Assembly (NCBI RefSeq): GCF_001424265.1
Contig: NZ_LMOV01000003.1
Coordinates: forward strand, 62,001-126,000
Origin: Acidovorax sp. Leaf160
Lineage (GTDB): Bacteria > Pseudomonadota > Gammaproteobacteria > Burkholderiales > Burkholderiaceae_C
DNA length: 64,000 nucleotides
Reading direction: 5' to 3'
The notes under the pieces are model-generated. The model did not search any database. It was given only the letters and a program-made list of their open reading frames with translations, and was not told where the DNA came from. Positions 1-12,396 of the stretch are shown piece by piece. The translations under genes and the position numbers were made by a program. The first letter of the stretch is position 1; every line of letters starts with the position of its first letter.

Positions 1-43
1 ATAGCATCCAGCGCTTGATGGATGGGCGCGAGAGGCTGATTTC
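1..43 (+). repeat. Dispersed intergenic repeat, copy A (cut by window start)
   Basis: The stretch contains AGCGCTTGAT, GGGCGCGAGAGG and a terminal ATTT in the same order as the other five copies. Against the copy at 13912-13967 (opposite strand) about 27 of 36 positions match. Unlike the other copies it lies inside a reading frame, that of the FAD oxidoreductase. Confidence 0.55.
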
Positions 44-701
44 GCTTCCAAACGCTGAGCGCCGGCATGGCAAAGGGCGCCGCGCGCGACAGCTCGGCCA
101 CCCGGGCGGCGAAGCGGCGGTACTGCGCCAGCGTGGCATCGCCCACGCCCTGGGTGGGCAAGAGCCCTTCCTGCCAGGCACCCTGGAAGTACAGCCGCTC
201 CTGCGGGCTGTGGCACAGGTGCCGCTCGTCGTAGCGCCAGCGGCCGGCCTCGCGCCGCCGCAGGCCCAGCTCTTCCAGCAGGTCCTGCACGGCGCGGGCA
301 TGGTCGCCCGGCACCGGCAGGTAGTGCGCGCCCAGCGGGCAGGCGATGCCGTTGACCTCGCCGCCCCGGCTGTTGCCGCCGGCCGTGTCCTCCATTTCCA
401 GCACCACGCAGTCGTCGATGCCGGCCAGGCGCAGCGACCGCGCCGCCGCCAGCCCGGCCACGCCGCCCCCGGCAATGACGACCTGGGTGCGCCGCACCAC
501 GCTGGGCGCCAGCGCGTCGCCGCCGCGCGCCAGCCGATCGCGCAGCGCGTGGCCGCGCGCCATGTCGATGCCGGTGAAGCCGCCCGCCGCGCCCGGCGGC
601 GGCTGGCAGCCGGCGGTGAGCAGGCCGCCCGCCGCGCCCAGCACGAAGCTGCGGCGGTTCAGGGACCGGTGGAGGGGGTCGGAAAGGAACGGATGGGACA
701 C
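1..701 (-). CDS. Tat-lipoprotein FAD-dependent oxidoreductase, C-terminus beyond window
   Basis: Partial minus-strand frame that is open to the window edge. From a GTG at 699-701 it reads MSHPFLSDPLHRSLNRRSFV, giving a twin-arginine signal that ends in a lipobox (LLTAGC), so export by Tat and lipid anchoring are expected. A Rossmann FAD motif follows (VVIAGGGVAGLAAARSLRLAG, about residue 60) and then an NSRGG stretch typical of amine-oxidase-like flavoproteins. About 233 residues are visible; relatives are usually near 500. It lies 106 bp downstream of the HD-GYP regulator gene and would share the leftward transcript. No Shine-Dalgarno site is visible because a heptamer repeat occupies the upstream position. 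The last 14 codons coincide with a dispersed repeat copy (1-43), so the gene may be interrupted just outside the window. Family call is firm; the substrate is unknown, possibly a polyamine given the nearby aminopropyltransferase-like gene. Confidence 0.75.
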   Translation of the reverse strand, partial: MSHPFLSDPLHRSLNRRSFVLGAAGGLLTAGCQPPPGAAGGFTGIDMARGHALRDRLARGGDALAPSVVRRTQVVIAGGGVAGLAAARSLRLAGIDDCVVLEMEDTAGGNSRGGEVNGIACPLGAHYLPVPGDHARAVQDLLEELGLRRREAGRWRYDERHLCHSPQERLYFQGAWQEGLLPTQGVGDATLAQYRRFAARVAELSRAAPFAMPALSVWKRNQPLAPIHQALDA

Positions 702-713
702 GGGGCGACGCCA

Positions 714-752
714 GGCGGAAGGCGGAAGGCGGAAGGCGGAAGGCGGAAGGCG
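714..752. repeat. Heptanucleotide tandem repeat (GGCGGAA, about 5.6 copies)
   Basis: Five perfect GGCGGAA units plus GGCG run from 714 to 752. On the minus strand (TTCCGCC)n ends 12 nt upstream of the GTG start of the FAD oxidoreductase, where a ribosome-binding site would be expected. A 7-bp unit that expands or contracts would change spacing, or the frame of any earlier start. Confidence 0.85.
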
Positions 753-807
753 CCCCGACTCTACGCCACTGCCTGCCGCGCACCGCGGGGCGCTGCCGGT
801 GCTCGGT

Positions 808-1802
808 TCAATCGGCCCAGCGGGCCTGGATTGCCAGAATCTGCGGCTTCAGCGCCAGGAAAGGCGCGACCAGCGACGGATCGAAGTGCCGGCCGGACTG
901 CGTGCGCAGGTAGTCGAACGCCTCTTCCAGGCTCCACGCCTGCTTGTACGGGCGCCGCGTGGTGAGCGCATCGAACACGTCGGCGATGGCGACGATGCGT
1001 GCCTCCAGCGGAATCGCCTCGCCGGCCAGCCCGAACGGGTAGCCGCTGCCGTCCCACTTCTCGTGATGCGCCAGCGCGATGGTGTGGGCGGTGCGCAGCA
1101 GGCCCGGGGGATGCTCGCCGATGATCTCGGCGCCGATCATGGGGTGCTTCTTCATCACCTCCCACTCGTCGGGGTCGAGCTTGCCGGGCTTGCGCAGCAC
1201 AGCGTCGGGCACGCCGATCTTGCCCACGTCGTGCATCGGCGCGGCGTGCAGCAGCTCCTCGGCCCAGGCCTCGCCCATGCCCAGGGCCCGCGCCAGCATC
1301 TGCGCGTAGAGGCTCATGCGAATGACGTGCTTGCCGGTCTCGTCGTCCTTGTACTCGGCCGCCCGGCCCAGGCGCTGCACGATCTGCAGGCGCGACTCGC
1401 GCAGTGCCTCGGTGCGCACCAGCGACAGGTGGTTGCGCACGCGCGCGCGCACCACGGGCGCGCTCACGGGCTTGGTGATGTAGTCCACCGCACCCACCTC
1501 GAAGCCCTGGGTCTCGTCCACCACGTCGTTCAGCGCCGACACGAAGATCACCGGCATGCAGGCCAGCAGCGGATCGGCCTTGAGCTGGCGGCAGACGCTG
1601 TAGCCGTCCATGTCCGGCATCATCACGTCGAGCAGCACCAGGTCGGGCCGCTGCTGGCGGGCGATCTCGATCGCCTGGGCCCCGGCCGTGGTGAAAAGCA
1701 GGCGGTAGTCGTCCTGCAGCACCTGGCGCAGCACCTGCAGGTTGGTGGGTTCGTCGTCCACCAGCAGCAGGCGCGGGCGGCGGTCTTCGTGGGGCGAGGG
1801 AG

Positions 1803-1806
<4 letters not shown>
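808..1806 (-). CDS. Response regulator with HD-GYP c-di-GMP phosphodiesterase domain
   Basis: 332 residues. The receiver domain (about 12-125) has the acidic pocket DDE at 17-19, phospho-acceptor Asp60 (LVLLDVMMPDMDG) and Lys112. The output domain is HD-GYP: metal-binding HD at 192-193 (MHDVGKIG), HHEKWDGSGYP at 248-257 with the GYP signature intact. Family knowledge says such proteins hydrolyse cyclic di-GMP to pGpG or GMP in the cytoplasm. Its ATG overlaps the stop of the upstream hybrid kinase by ATGA (1803-1806), so the two are translationally coupled and this is very likely the cognate output protein. Longer in-frame extensions exist on this strand but they run through the kinase gene and are shadows. 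Confidence 0.93.
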
Positions 1807-5564
<3,758 letters not shown>

Positions 5565-5569
5565 TTATT

Positions 5570-5590
5570 AACGAAAAGTCATTTTTCGTT
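5570..5590. promoter_or_regulatory. Inverted repeat upstream of the MHYT kinase gene
   Basis: AACGAAAA and TTTTCGTT are perfect 8-bp arms separated by 5 nt. The element ends 5 nt before the kinase start codon, replacing the usual ribosome-binding site, so it could be an operator or a small 5'-UTR stem. No regulator is assigned. Confidence 0.45.
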
Positions 5591-5726
5591 GCCAATTCTG
5601 CCTGACGGGCTCTTTTTGCGTGCGAGCGTGCGGTAGTGTCCTGCGGCGTCCAATGGCTTGGGCGGCAGCGTGCGGCAAGCAGCGCTCCCGTCCGAAAAAA
5701 GCAGGGCGCCCGTCGCAGCCGGCGGC

Positions 5727-7274
5727 TCAGTGCGCCACCCGGCCCCATTCCTGTTCGTAGGTGTGTACCAGCACCTGGTTGGACAGCCGGTTCACCTCGG
5801 CCGGCACCCGCGCCATGTCGAGCGGGAAGTCGAACAGCAACGGCAGCGTGGGTGCCGAGAGAAAGCGCAGCCCAGCAGGCAGCGCGCCGGGCAGCCGCCA
5901 CGGCCGGCGGCTGGCGATGACGAAGCCCCATTCGCCGAAGCTGGGCACATGCGCGTGGTAGGGCGCCGCGGAAAGGCCCACCGATTCGATGGTCTGCACC
6001 ACCGTCCAGAAGCTCTGGCGCGCCACCAGCGGCGAGGTGGTCTGCACCACCGCATAGCCGCTGGCCGCGAGCCGCTGGTCCAGCAGCGCGTAGAAGCTGT
6101 TGGTGTAGAGCTTGCCGATGGCGAAGTTGGTGGGGTCGGGAAAGTCCACCACGATCACGTCGAAGGTGTCCTTCCCCTGCTGCAGCCACTGGAAGGCGTC
6201 GGTGTTGACGATGTGCACACGCGGGTCAGCCAGCGCGTGGCCGTTGAGCTGCGTCAGCGTGGGGTTCTGGCTGAACAGCTGCGTCATGGCCGGGTCCAGC
6301 TCCACCAGCGTGACCGACTCGACCGACGGGTATTTCAGGATTTCGCGCACCGCCATGCCGTCGCCACCGCCCAGCACCGCCACCCGCTTCGGCGCGCCCT
6401 GCGCGGCCATCGCCGGGTGCACCAGCGCCTCGTGATAGCGATATTCGTCGCGCTCGGCGAACTGCAGGTTGCCGTTCAAGTACAGCCGGTGCCCCGCCTT
6501 GCCCTGCGTGACGACGATGCGCTGGTAGGGCGACGCGCTGCTCATCACGATGCGGTCCTGGTAGAACTTGTCTTCGGCAAAGCGCGTAATGTGCTCCGCG
6601 CCTGCCAGCCCTGCCAGCAGCGCGCCGGTGACCGCTGCGCAGGCGACGGCATGCGCCCGCCAGCGCCGCAGCTCATGCCGGAAGAGCCACAGCGCCCACA
6701 CGGCCACGGCCGCGTTCATCACGCCGAACAGCAGCCCCGTGCGCACCAGCCCCAGATGCGGCACCAGCAGCAGCGGAAACGCCAGCGACACCGCCAGCGC
6801 GCCCAGGTAGTCGAAGGTGAGCACCTGGGAGACCAGGTCCTTGAGCTGGGCGTTGCGCTTCAGGATGCGCATGACCAGCGGAATCTCCAGCCCCACCAGC
6901 GTGCCCACGGCGAACACCATGCCGTAGAGCAGCACGCGGAACGCGCCGGGCACGTAGGCGTTCGCTACGAAAAGAATCGCAGGAAGCGCCCCACCGATCA
7001 GCGCCACCAGCAGTTCTATCCGCAGGAAGTGCGCCGGCAGCTGGCGCTCGAAGTACCGCGACAGCCACGAGCCCACGCCCATCGCGAACAGGTAGGTGCC
7101 GATGACGGTGCTGAACTGCAGCACCGAGTCGCCCAGCACATACGACGCCAGCGCCCCCGCCGCCAGTTCGTAGAGCAGCCCGCAGGCGGCGATGACGAAG
7201 ACGCTGGCGAGCAGGGCGATGTCGATGGGGCGGGGGGTGGGGGCCGGCGCAGGGGAATGCAATGGAGCCGTCAT
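5727..7274 (-). CDS. Membrane-anchored spermidine-synthase-like aminopropyltransferase
   Basis: 515 residues. The first about 225 residues hold some seven hydrophobic helices. The rest is a spermidine-synthase fold: ASPYQRIVV (about 247), YLNGNLQF, AVLGGGDG at 299-306 for the nucleotide cosubstrate, VELDP at 324-328, and DFPDP at 377-381 in the place of the catalytic DSTDP of SpeE. The family uses decarboxylated S-adenosylmethionine to aminopropylate amines; whether this membrane form acts on putrescine is not known. Relatives are commonly encoded beside DUF350 and DUF4178 proteins, both present here but about 5 kb away. Its start lies 44 bp downstream of the AlbA_2 gene, so co-transcription is likely. 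Confidence 0.85.
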   Translation of the reverse strand: MTAPLHSPAPAPTPRPIDIALLASVFVIAACGLLYELAAGALASYVLGDSVLQFSTVIGTYLFAMGVGSWLSRYFERQLPAHFLRIELLVALIGGALPAILFVANAYVPGAFRVLLYGMVFAVGTLVGLEIPLVMRILKRNAQLKDLVSQVLTFDYLGALAVSLAFPLLLVPHLGLVRTGLLFGVMNAAVAVWALWLFRHELRRWRAHAVACAAVTGALLAGLAGAEHITRFAEDKFYQDRIVMSSASPYQRIVVTQGKAGHRLYLNGNLQFAERDEYRYHEALVHPAMAAQGAPKRVAVLGGGDGMAVREILKYPSVESVTLVELDPAMTQLFSQNPTLTQLNGHALADPRVHIVNTDAFQWLQQGKDTFDVIVVDFPDPTNFAIGKLYTNSFYALLDQRLAASGYAVVQTTSPLVARQSFWTVVQTIESVGLSAAPYHAHVPSFGEWGFVIASRRPWRLPGALPAGLRFLSAPTLPLLFDFPLDMARVPAEVNRLSNQVLVHTYEQEWGRVAH

Positions 7275-7318
7275 GCTGTCCTCACCCTCTCAAACATAGT
7301 TGGTTCATGCCACCGGCC

Positions 7319-9337
7319 TCAGGGCGTTCCCGTCCTGTAAGCCTGCTGCTCATGGGTTGGGCGCGAGGGAAACGCCAGCTCCAGCACACCACTGCGCACC
7401 ATGGGGCTGATGTGCGACTGGCGCAGCGCATCGGGGCTGCGGCCCAGGAGTTTGGCCAGCACGGCACGGGTGACATAGTGGCCCTGGCACACGGCGCAAA
7501 TGACCTGCTGCATGCGATCGGCTCCCAAACGCCCGGATCGCGCCGGTGCGGCGAGCACCTGCAAATGCGCAAGGAAGTCTGGTGTGAGCACGCCCAAGTC
7601 GTCGATCACAGGTGCGTCGAGCAGGTTCGAAAGCAATCGCCCTTGGGCATCGCGCCGCCCCTGCTGCCGCTGCGAATGTTCGGAGCTGGGCTCCGAAGGT
7701 TCGGTGCCGAGCTCCGAAGGTTCAGCACGTCGCTGACTGGCAGCCCAGGTAAACGAAGGGAAGCGCCCGCGTTCGGGTATAGCGCTTTGCGGTTTGGCAG
7801 GCAGAAGCGGGCCGCTGAACACATCCTCGGGCGTCGGAAGGGCAGCGCCCGCCAGGTAGTACACCGTTCCCCTGGCTCGCCCGTCGGAAACCAGCATGCC
7901 CTGGCGCACCAGACGGGCCAGCAGGACGCTCAGGTCATGGGAATGGGCATCGCACAACTCCAGCAAACGGCTATGGCTGACGGTGCGCTCCATGGCGGCG
8001 GTCGCCAACACCAGGCGAGAGTGCGCATCGAGGGCATCGAAGCGCTCGCCCCACTGCGCACGGAGGCCTTGCACAACCTCGTCCGGCAGCAGATCCGCCA
8101 TGTGCAGCGCCAACAGGGTTTGCTCAGGTTCCGACTTCTCGGACAGCAAGGGCGGCCGCCAATGCTGGCTGCGCCAGCCGCCATAAATACGAGGCATGCC
8201 GGAGCCACCCCGCTCACCCAGGCCGATGAGCAGGAACATCTGGTGCAGGATGCGGTTACGGCAGTCGCTCTCCCCACCACGAATCACCTGTTCGATGGGC
8301 AGGCGCAGGCCGCCCGGGTTGCGGAACCCGAACATGTCGGGCCGCTTGACCACCAGCACCGACACCCGGCCTGTGTAATCGGCGTGCACCAAGGCATTCA
8401 CCAGCGCCTCGCGCAAGGCCTTGTGCACGGGGGTGTCGTCCTGTCGCTGCCCGTCTTTCACGGAAAAGGGCACTTTGAGATCCGCCACCAGCTTGCGGTA
8501 GACCCTTCGATAGAACTCGAACAGATTGCCAGTCCAGGAGCCATCGGGCACCAGCCGGTCCATCCAGGTGGGTTCTGCCCGGGCTTCGGGCCGCTCCTGG
8601 TAATCCAGAAAATAATGCGGCGCAGTCTCCTGAATGGCGGCCCATGTGCCGAACATCAGCAGGCCGGCCAACGTCAATCCTTCGCTGTCCGTCTGGCGGT
8701 CACGCCGCCAGCCGCGCAGGCTGGTCAAGAACTCGAAATCCTCCTGCTCCAGATAGGGATGCCCCGGCCGCTCGTCCTTGAGCATTTGCCGGTAGATGCG
8801 CAGGCTCTCGCCATCGATGTCGTCCATGCCGAAGCCCGGCAGGACGCGGGCGTCGCGTTCATCTTCCACCTGCTCGGCCAGCATGCGCTTGACGGTTTTT
8901 TCATCGCAAAGCCGGTCACCGTCGTTGAGCCGCCTGTAGGTGTGTCCCAGCGGCTGGCCGTTCAAGAACACCGGCCGTTGCTTGCGCGTGGCCTGCGGAA
9001 TGCGCACCCGCAGCACCGTGCAGTCTTGCAGCACCAGTTCCTGCACGTCTGCATCGGTCAGCAGGTTGGCGCTGACCTTGCCGGGATTGTTCAGGGTGTT
9101 GAAGAGATCGGCCCGCACCTTTGCCGGATGGGGAATGCCCGCTACGGCGAACACGCCGTTCTTCTCTCGCACCCCCAGCAGCACCACGCCGCCGTAGGCA
9201 TTGGCCATGGCGGAATAGATAGGCCAAAAATCCTTGGGTACCTCGCCCTGGCCATTTTGGCCGTGGGCCAGCTTGCACTCCAACTCCACCGTTTCGCGCA
9301 GCAGCGCCAAGTCTTCCAGAGAGGTGGGTAAAGCCAT
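7319..9337 (-). CDS. AlbA_2 domain ATP-binding protein (Schlafen-AlbA_2 type)
   Basis: 672 residues. The N-terminus (about 10-140) is a Schlafen-type AlbA_2 domain (ELECKLA, then PKDFWPIYSAMANAYGGVVLLG), and residues about 290-420 resemble the HATPase_c_4 module of these proteins (HKALREALVNALVHADY, GGSGMPRIY). The C-terminal third has helical winged-helix-like parts and a low-complexity linker (EPSELGTEPSEPSSE) encoded by short direct repeats near 7684-7725. Such proteins are often annotated as transcriptional regulators or putative helicases; biochemical function is unsettled. It sits between the TonB receptor and the aminopropyltransferase gene, where polyamine/DUF350-type clusters elsewhere would not have it, so it looks like an insertion. 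No mobile element marks its edges. Confidence 0.8.
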   Translation of the reverse strand: MALPTSLEDLALLRETVELECKLAHGQNGQGEVPKDFWPIYSAMANAYGGVVLLGVREKNGVFAVAGIPHPAKVRADLFNTLNNPGKVSANLLTDADVQELVLQDCTVLRVRIPQATRKQRPVFLNGQPLGHTYRRLNDGDRLCDEKTVKRMLAEQVEDERDARVLPGFGMDDIDGESLRIYRQMLKDERPGHPYLEQEDFEFLTSLRGWRRDRQTDSEGLTLAGLLMFGTWAAIQETAPHYFLDYQERPEARAEPTWMDRLVPDGSWTGNLFEFYRRVYRKLVADLKVPFSVKDGQRQDDTPVHKALREALVNALVHADYTGRVSVLVVKRPDMFGFRNPGGLRLPIEQVIRGGESDCRNRILHQMFLLIGLGERGGSGMPRIYGGWRSQHWRPPLLSEKSEPEQTLLALHMADLLPDEVVQGLRAQWGERFDALDAHSRLVLATAAMERTVSHSRLLELCDAHSHDLSVLLARLVRQGMLVSDGRARGTVYYLAGAALPTPEDVFSGPLLPAKPQSAIPERGRFPSFTWAASQRRAEPSELGTEPSEPSSEHSQRQQGRRDAQGRLLSNLLDAPVIDDLGVLTPDFLAHLQVLAAPARSGRLGADRMQQVICAVCQGHYVTRAVLAKLLGRSPDALRQSHISPMVRSGVLELAFPSRPTHEQQAYRTGTP

Positions 9338-9660
9338 TGCACAGGTCCCGGAGCGGTTGGGGGGAAATTGAACACCAGCGCTTTACTTACACACAAACGC
9401 AGTCAGCTATGAACAACAGAGCATTCATCCCTGCGAAGAGCCGCGCCGAACGGTGTCGATGCTGGCTTTCACTCGGGCAGGCATACCTGGCCGGAAACCG
9501 AACGGGGAGCACCGGGCGACCCGCATCGGCAAGGGCCATGGGATATATAAAGCCCGCCATTGTGCCGCCTACTCGCGCGGCGCAGTGGCCTCTCGTCGCG
9601 GCGGCGCGGCAGCCACGACGCACGCCGCTGACGCTGTCGTCCGCCGCCGCGATGGAGCTG
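9338..9660. other. Gene-free stretch between AlbA_2 and TonB-receptor genes
   Basis: 323 bp that hold the promoter side of the AlbA_2 gene and the 3' side of the receptor gene. I see no convincing coding frame, terminator stem or repeat; the short frames here have no family resemblance. AT content rises near 9380-9440, consistent with a promoter for the leftward AlbA_2 gene. Confidence 0.5.
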
Positions 9661-11880
9661 TCAGAACTGGTAGTTCGCACTCAGCAAGAAGCTGCGCGGC
9701 GCGCCGGGCATGGCGTTGGAGCGCCAGTACTCCTTGTCCAGCAGGTTCGACACGGCCAGCGTCACCGTCCACGGTGCGGCACGCCAGCCGACCAGGGCGT
9801 CCCAGCGGGTGTAGCCGGGGACGGTGGCGGTGTTGAGTGCATTGGTGTAGCGGCGGCTGGTGTGGGTGACCCCGACTTCGCCATACCAGGCGCCCGCCGG
9901 AGCGTAGCGCAGGAACAGGTTGCCGTTGCGCTTGGCGGTATTGGGCAGGTACTTGCCCACGTTGGCGGGCACGCTCGCGTCTTCGGTGACCTGGGCGCTC
10001 ATCAGGCCGACGCCGCCGCGCACGTACCACGATGGCGCTACGCGGCCGGCGGCGCTGAATTCGAGCCCGCGGGAGCGCTCCTTGCCGCGCATGGCAAAGC
10101 GGTAGGGGTCCAGGTCGGGTTCCGGGCGGTAGCGGATGTTGTAGTGCTCCAGTTCGTAGACCGCCAGCTGGGTGGACAAGGCGCCGTCCAGCCAGTCGCT
10201 CTTGACGCCCAGCTCGATCTGGCGCGAGTGCTGCGGCGCTTCGTCCAGAACGGCGGCGGCGCTGGTATCCACGCTGAGTACGCCCCGGCCGCCGTAGGGC
10301 GAGAAGCTCTTGTTCCACGACGCGTAGAGGCTGTGGTCGCGCACCGGCTGCCACACCACGCCCACGCGCGGGCTGACGGAGTGGCCGTCGGTGTCGCGCT
10401 GAAAGCCGTTCAGGCGGTTGGTGCTCTCGAAGGTGTAGCTGTCGTAGCGCACGCCCAGCAGCGCCTTCCACTGCGGGGCGAGGTGGATCAGGTCCTGCGC
10501 GTAGAGGGCGTTGCCCTTGCCGATGTGCAGGTTGTGCTGGGTAGGAGCGCCCTGCGCGGGCCGCACGGCGTTGAACACCGGGTTGAACGGATCGACGTAG
10601 CCGTTGCTGGTGGCGGTGGAAAAAAGGCGCGGCGCGCGTTCTTCCTCGCTGTGTTCCACCCCGACCAGCAGCTCGTGCTGCATCCCGGCGACATGGACGC
10701 GGCCGGTCAGGTCCACCGTGTTGGAGGTGGTCTTGTTGGCCGTCTGCTGCCAGGCGTAGCTCTGGCGCACCTGGCCCCGGTAGCTGCAGGCGGCGCCCGC
10801 GGAGGTGCGGCCCTGGGCGTTGCAATAGGTGCCCAGGTAGTAGTGGTCGAAGTCCTGGTCGGCCTCACGGCGGCTGGCGACCCAGCGCACGCTCCAGGCG
10901 GAATTGAAGTCATAGCTCAGATCGGAGCGCCAGACGCGCAGGCGGTCTTCGACATAGTCGCCGGGCTGGGCGAAGCCCTGGCGGATCGACACGCCCGCCG
11001 GCATCTGGTCGTAAGCAGGGCTGCGGTCGGGCACGCGCCAGACGTTGTCATGGGTGTACTGCCCGGTCCAGCGCAGGCCCTGGCGGTTGTCCACCAAGAT
11101 GCTGGGCGAGATCATCTCGTTCTTGTTGCGGATGCCGCTGCGGAAGCTGTGGGCCTGTTCGCGGTCGGCTGTCAGGCGCACGGCGACGTTGGAATTGATG
11201 ACCTTGTTGATGTCGATGGTGCCGCCCACGTTGTCCCAGGAGCCGCCGCGCAGCGTGACGCTGCTCTTGGCGTCGAACCGCGCCTGCTTGCTGACGAGGT
11301 TGACGACGCCGCCGCCGGCGCTGCGGCCGTAGAGCACCGAGGCGGGGCCCTTGAGGATCTCGATGCGCTCCACATTGGCGGTGCTGCGGCGCACCTGGCC
11401 GCTTTCACGCACGCCGTCGCGGTAGATGTCGCCCGCGTCGGCCTGGAAGCCCCGGATCATCACGCCCTCCCCGCGCATGTCGTAGCTGGTGTTCACGCCC
11501 GGCACGCCGTCGAGCATGGTGGCCAGGTCGTTGATGCCGTAGCTCTTGTACTTGTTGACTTCCAGCGTATCGATGGTCTGCGGTATGTCCCTGGGTGCCA
11601 TGTAGGTCTTGGTGGCGGTGGTCACCCCCTCGGGCCGCACGTCGTCGGGGTCGTACTGGCTACCGGAGACATGGACGGTCGGCATCACCTGGGCGGATAC
11701 CGGGGTGGTCGCCGGGGCCGCAGCCGCCGGGTCTGCAGCCGGGACAGGTGGGGCGTCGGCCGCGGTGGCCGCGGCGGCCGCGGCGGCGCAGGCCAGCCCC
11801 GCCAGCAACGCCGTGGCGCGGGACACGGCCCGCAGTGGCACGGTGTGCGGTGCCGTCGGTAATAGGTTGTTGTTGCTCAA
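9661..11880 (-). CDS. TonB-dependent siderophore receptor
   Basis: About 739 residues from the chosen start. An Ala-rich signal peptide precedes a short N-terminal region, a plug domain (about 90-210; IPQTIDTLEV, MLDGVPGVNTSYDMRGEGVMIRGF, RIEILKGPASVLYGRSAGGGVVNLVSK) and a 22-strand-type barrel ending in the outer-membrane signature YQF. The motifs place it with ferric-siderophore receptors of the FhuE/FpvA type; it would bind a ferric chelate at the cell surface and be energised by TonB-ExbBD. The start is decided by a ribosome-binding site: TTG at 11878-11880 has AGGAG six nt upstream, while the more distal TTG at 11913 has none. A Fur-like box lies upstream, so iron repression is likely. 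No siderophore gene is nearby. Confidence 0.92.
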   Translation of the reverse strand: MSNNNLLPTAPHTVPLRAVSRATALLAGLACAAAAAAATAADAPPVPAADPAAAAPATTPVSAQVMPTVHVSGSQYDPDDVRPEGVTTATKTYMAPRDIPQTIDTLEVNKYKSYGINDLATMLDGVPGVNTSYDMRGEGVMIRGFQADAGDIYRDGVRESGQVRRSTANVERIEILKGPASVLYGRSAGGGVVNLVSKQARFDAKSSVTLRGGSWDNVGGTIDINKVINSNVAVRLTADREQAHSFRSGIRNKNEMISPSILVDNRQGLRWTGQYTHDNVWRVPDRSPAYDQMPAGVSIRQGFAQPGDYVEDRLRVWRSDLSYDFNSAWSVRWVASRREADQDFDHYYLGTYCNAQGRTSAGAACSYRGQVRQSYAWQQTANKTTSNTVDLTGRVHVAGMQHELLVGVEHSEEERAPRLFSTATSNGYVDPFNPVFNAVRPAQGAPTQHNLHIGKGNALYAQDLIHLAPQWKALLGVRYDSYTFESTNRLNGFQRDTDGHSVSPRVGVVWQPVRDHSLYASWNKSFSPYGGRGVLSVDTSAAAVLDEAPQHSRQIELGVKSDWLDGALSTQLAVYELEHYNIRYRPEPDLDPYRFAMRGKERSRGLEFSAAGRVAPSWYVRGGVGLMSAQVTEDASVPANVGKYLPNTAKRNGNLFLRYAPAGAWYGEVGVTHTSRRYTNALNTATVPGYTRWDALVGWRAAPWTVTLAVSNLLDKEYWRSNAMPGAPRSFLLSANYQF

Positions 11881-11954
11881 GATGCGCTCCTGCAAGTGCA
11901 ACGGGCCGCTCAAGAGGAGCAGCCCGTATCAGAAAGCGCAGAATTGTAACTGCT

Positions 11955-11973
11955 AACGAGAACTATTCTTATT
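11955..11973 (-). promoter_or_regulatory. Candidate Fur box of the siderophore receptor gene
   Basis: On the minus strand the 19 bp AATAAGAATAGTTCTCGTT is a dyad with 12 of 19 symmetric positions, centred on AGAA-N3-TTCT and close in pattern to the GATAAT-type Fur consensus. It lies about 75 bp upstream of the chosen TTG start, in an AT-rich patch that could contain the promoter. Confidence 0.6.
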
Positions 11974-12045
11974 CATTTTCCTGTCTCGATCGGATGAGAT
12001 GGAGCCGGCGCGGCGGTGTGCCGTGCGGCGGGCGAGGCCTCGGCC

Positions 12046-12270
12046 CTACCCGCCGTGGATCGCCGCCGCCACGATCACGCTGATGCCCAGGCACATGGCG
12101 GCCACCACCATCGCCAGCGCCTTGTTCTGCTTGACGACGATCTCGGCCCAGAGGTCGTAGGGGGTGATCTTGTCGATGATGATGAAGCTGATCCAGAACA
12201 CCAGCACGCCGACCAGCGCGAACAGGATGGAGCCGAAAAACGCGGCGGGCCGCAGCCATTCAAGAGCCAT
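12046..12270 (-). CDS. DUF350 small membrane protein (YjfL-like)
   Basis: 74 residues with two hydrophobic helices (about 9-31 and 50-71). The central ITPYDLWAEIVVKQNKALA and the terminal AAAIHGG are diagnostic of DUF350/YjfL proteins of the inner membrane. Function is unknown; relatives cluster with PspA, SPFH, DUF4178 and aminopropyltransferase-like genes, suggesting an envelope or polyamine-linked stress role. A strong AAGGAGG site sits about seven nt before the ATG. It is 126 bp downstream of the DUF4178 gene and transcribed the same way. Confidence 0.9.
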   Translation of the reverse strand: MALEWLRPAAFFGSILFALVGVLVFWISFIIIDKITPYDLWAEIVVKQNKALAMVVAAMCLGISVIVAAAIHGG

Positions 12271-12396
12271 GGTGGAAACCTCCTTCAGGTGAAGACGAAC
12301 ACAAAGACAGATGCCGACGCCGGCCCAGGCGCAGGCGCAGACAAAGAGGCACGCAGAGGCACGGCGCTGCCGGCAGGCCGCGGTGCCGGGGCGCGG

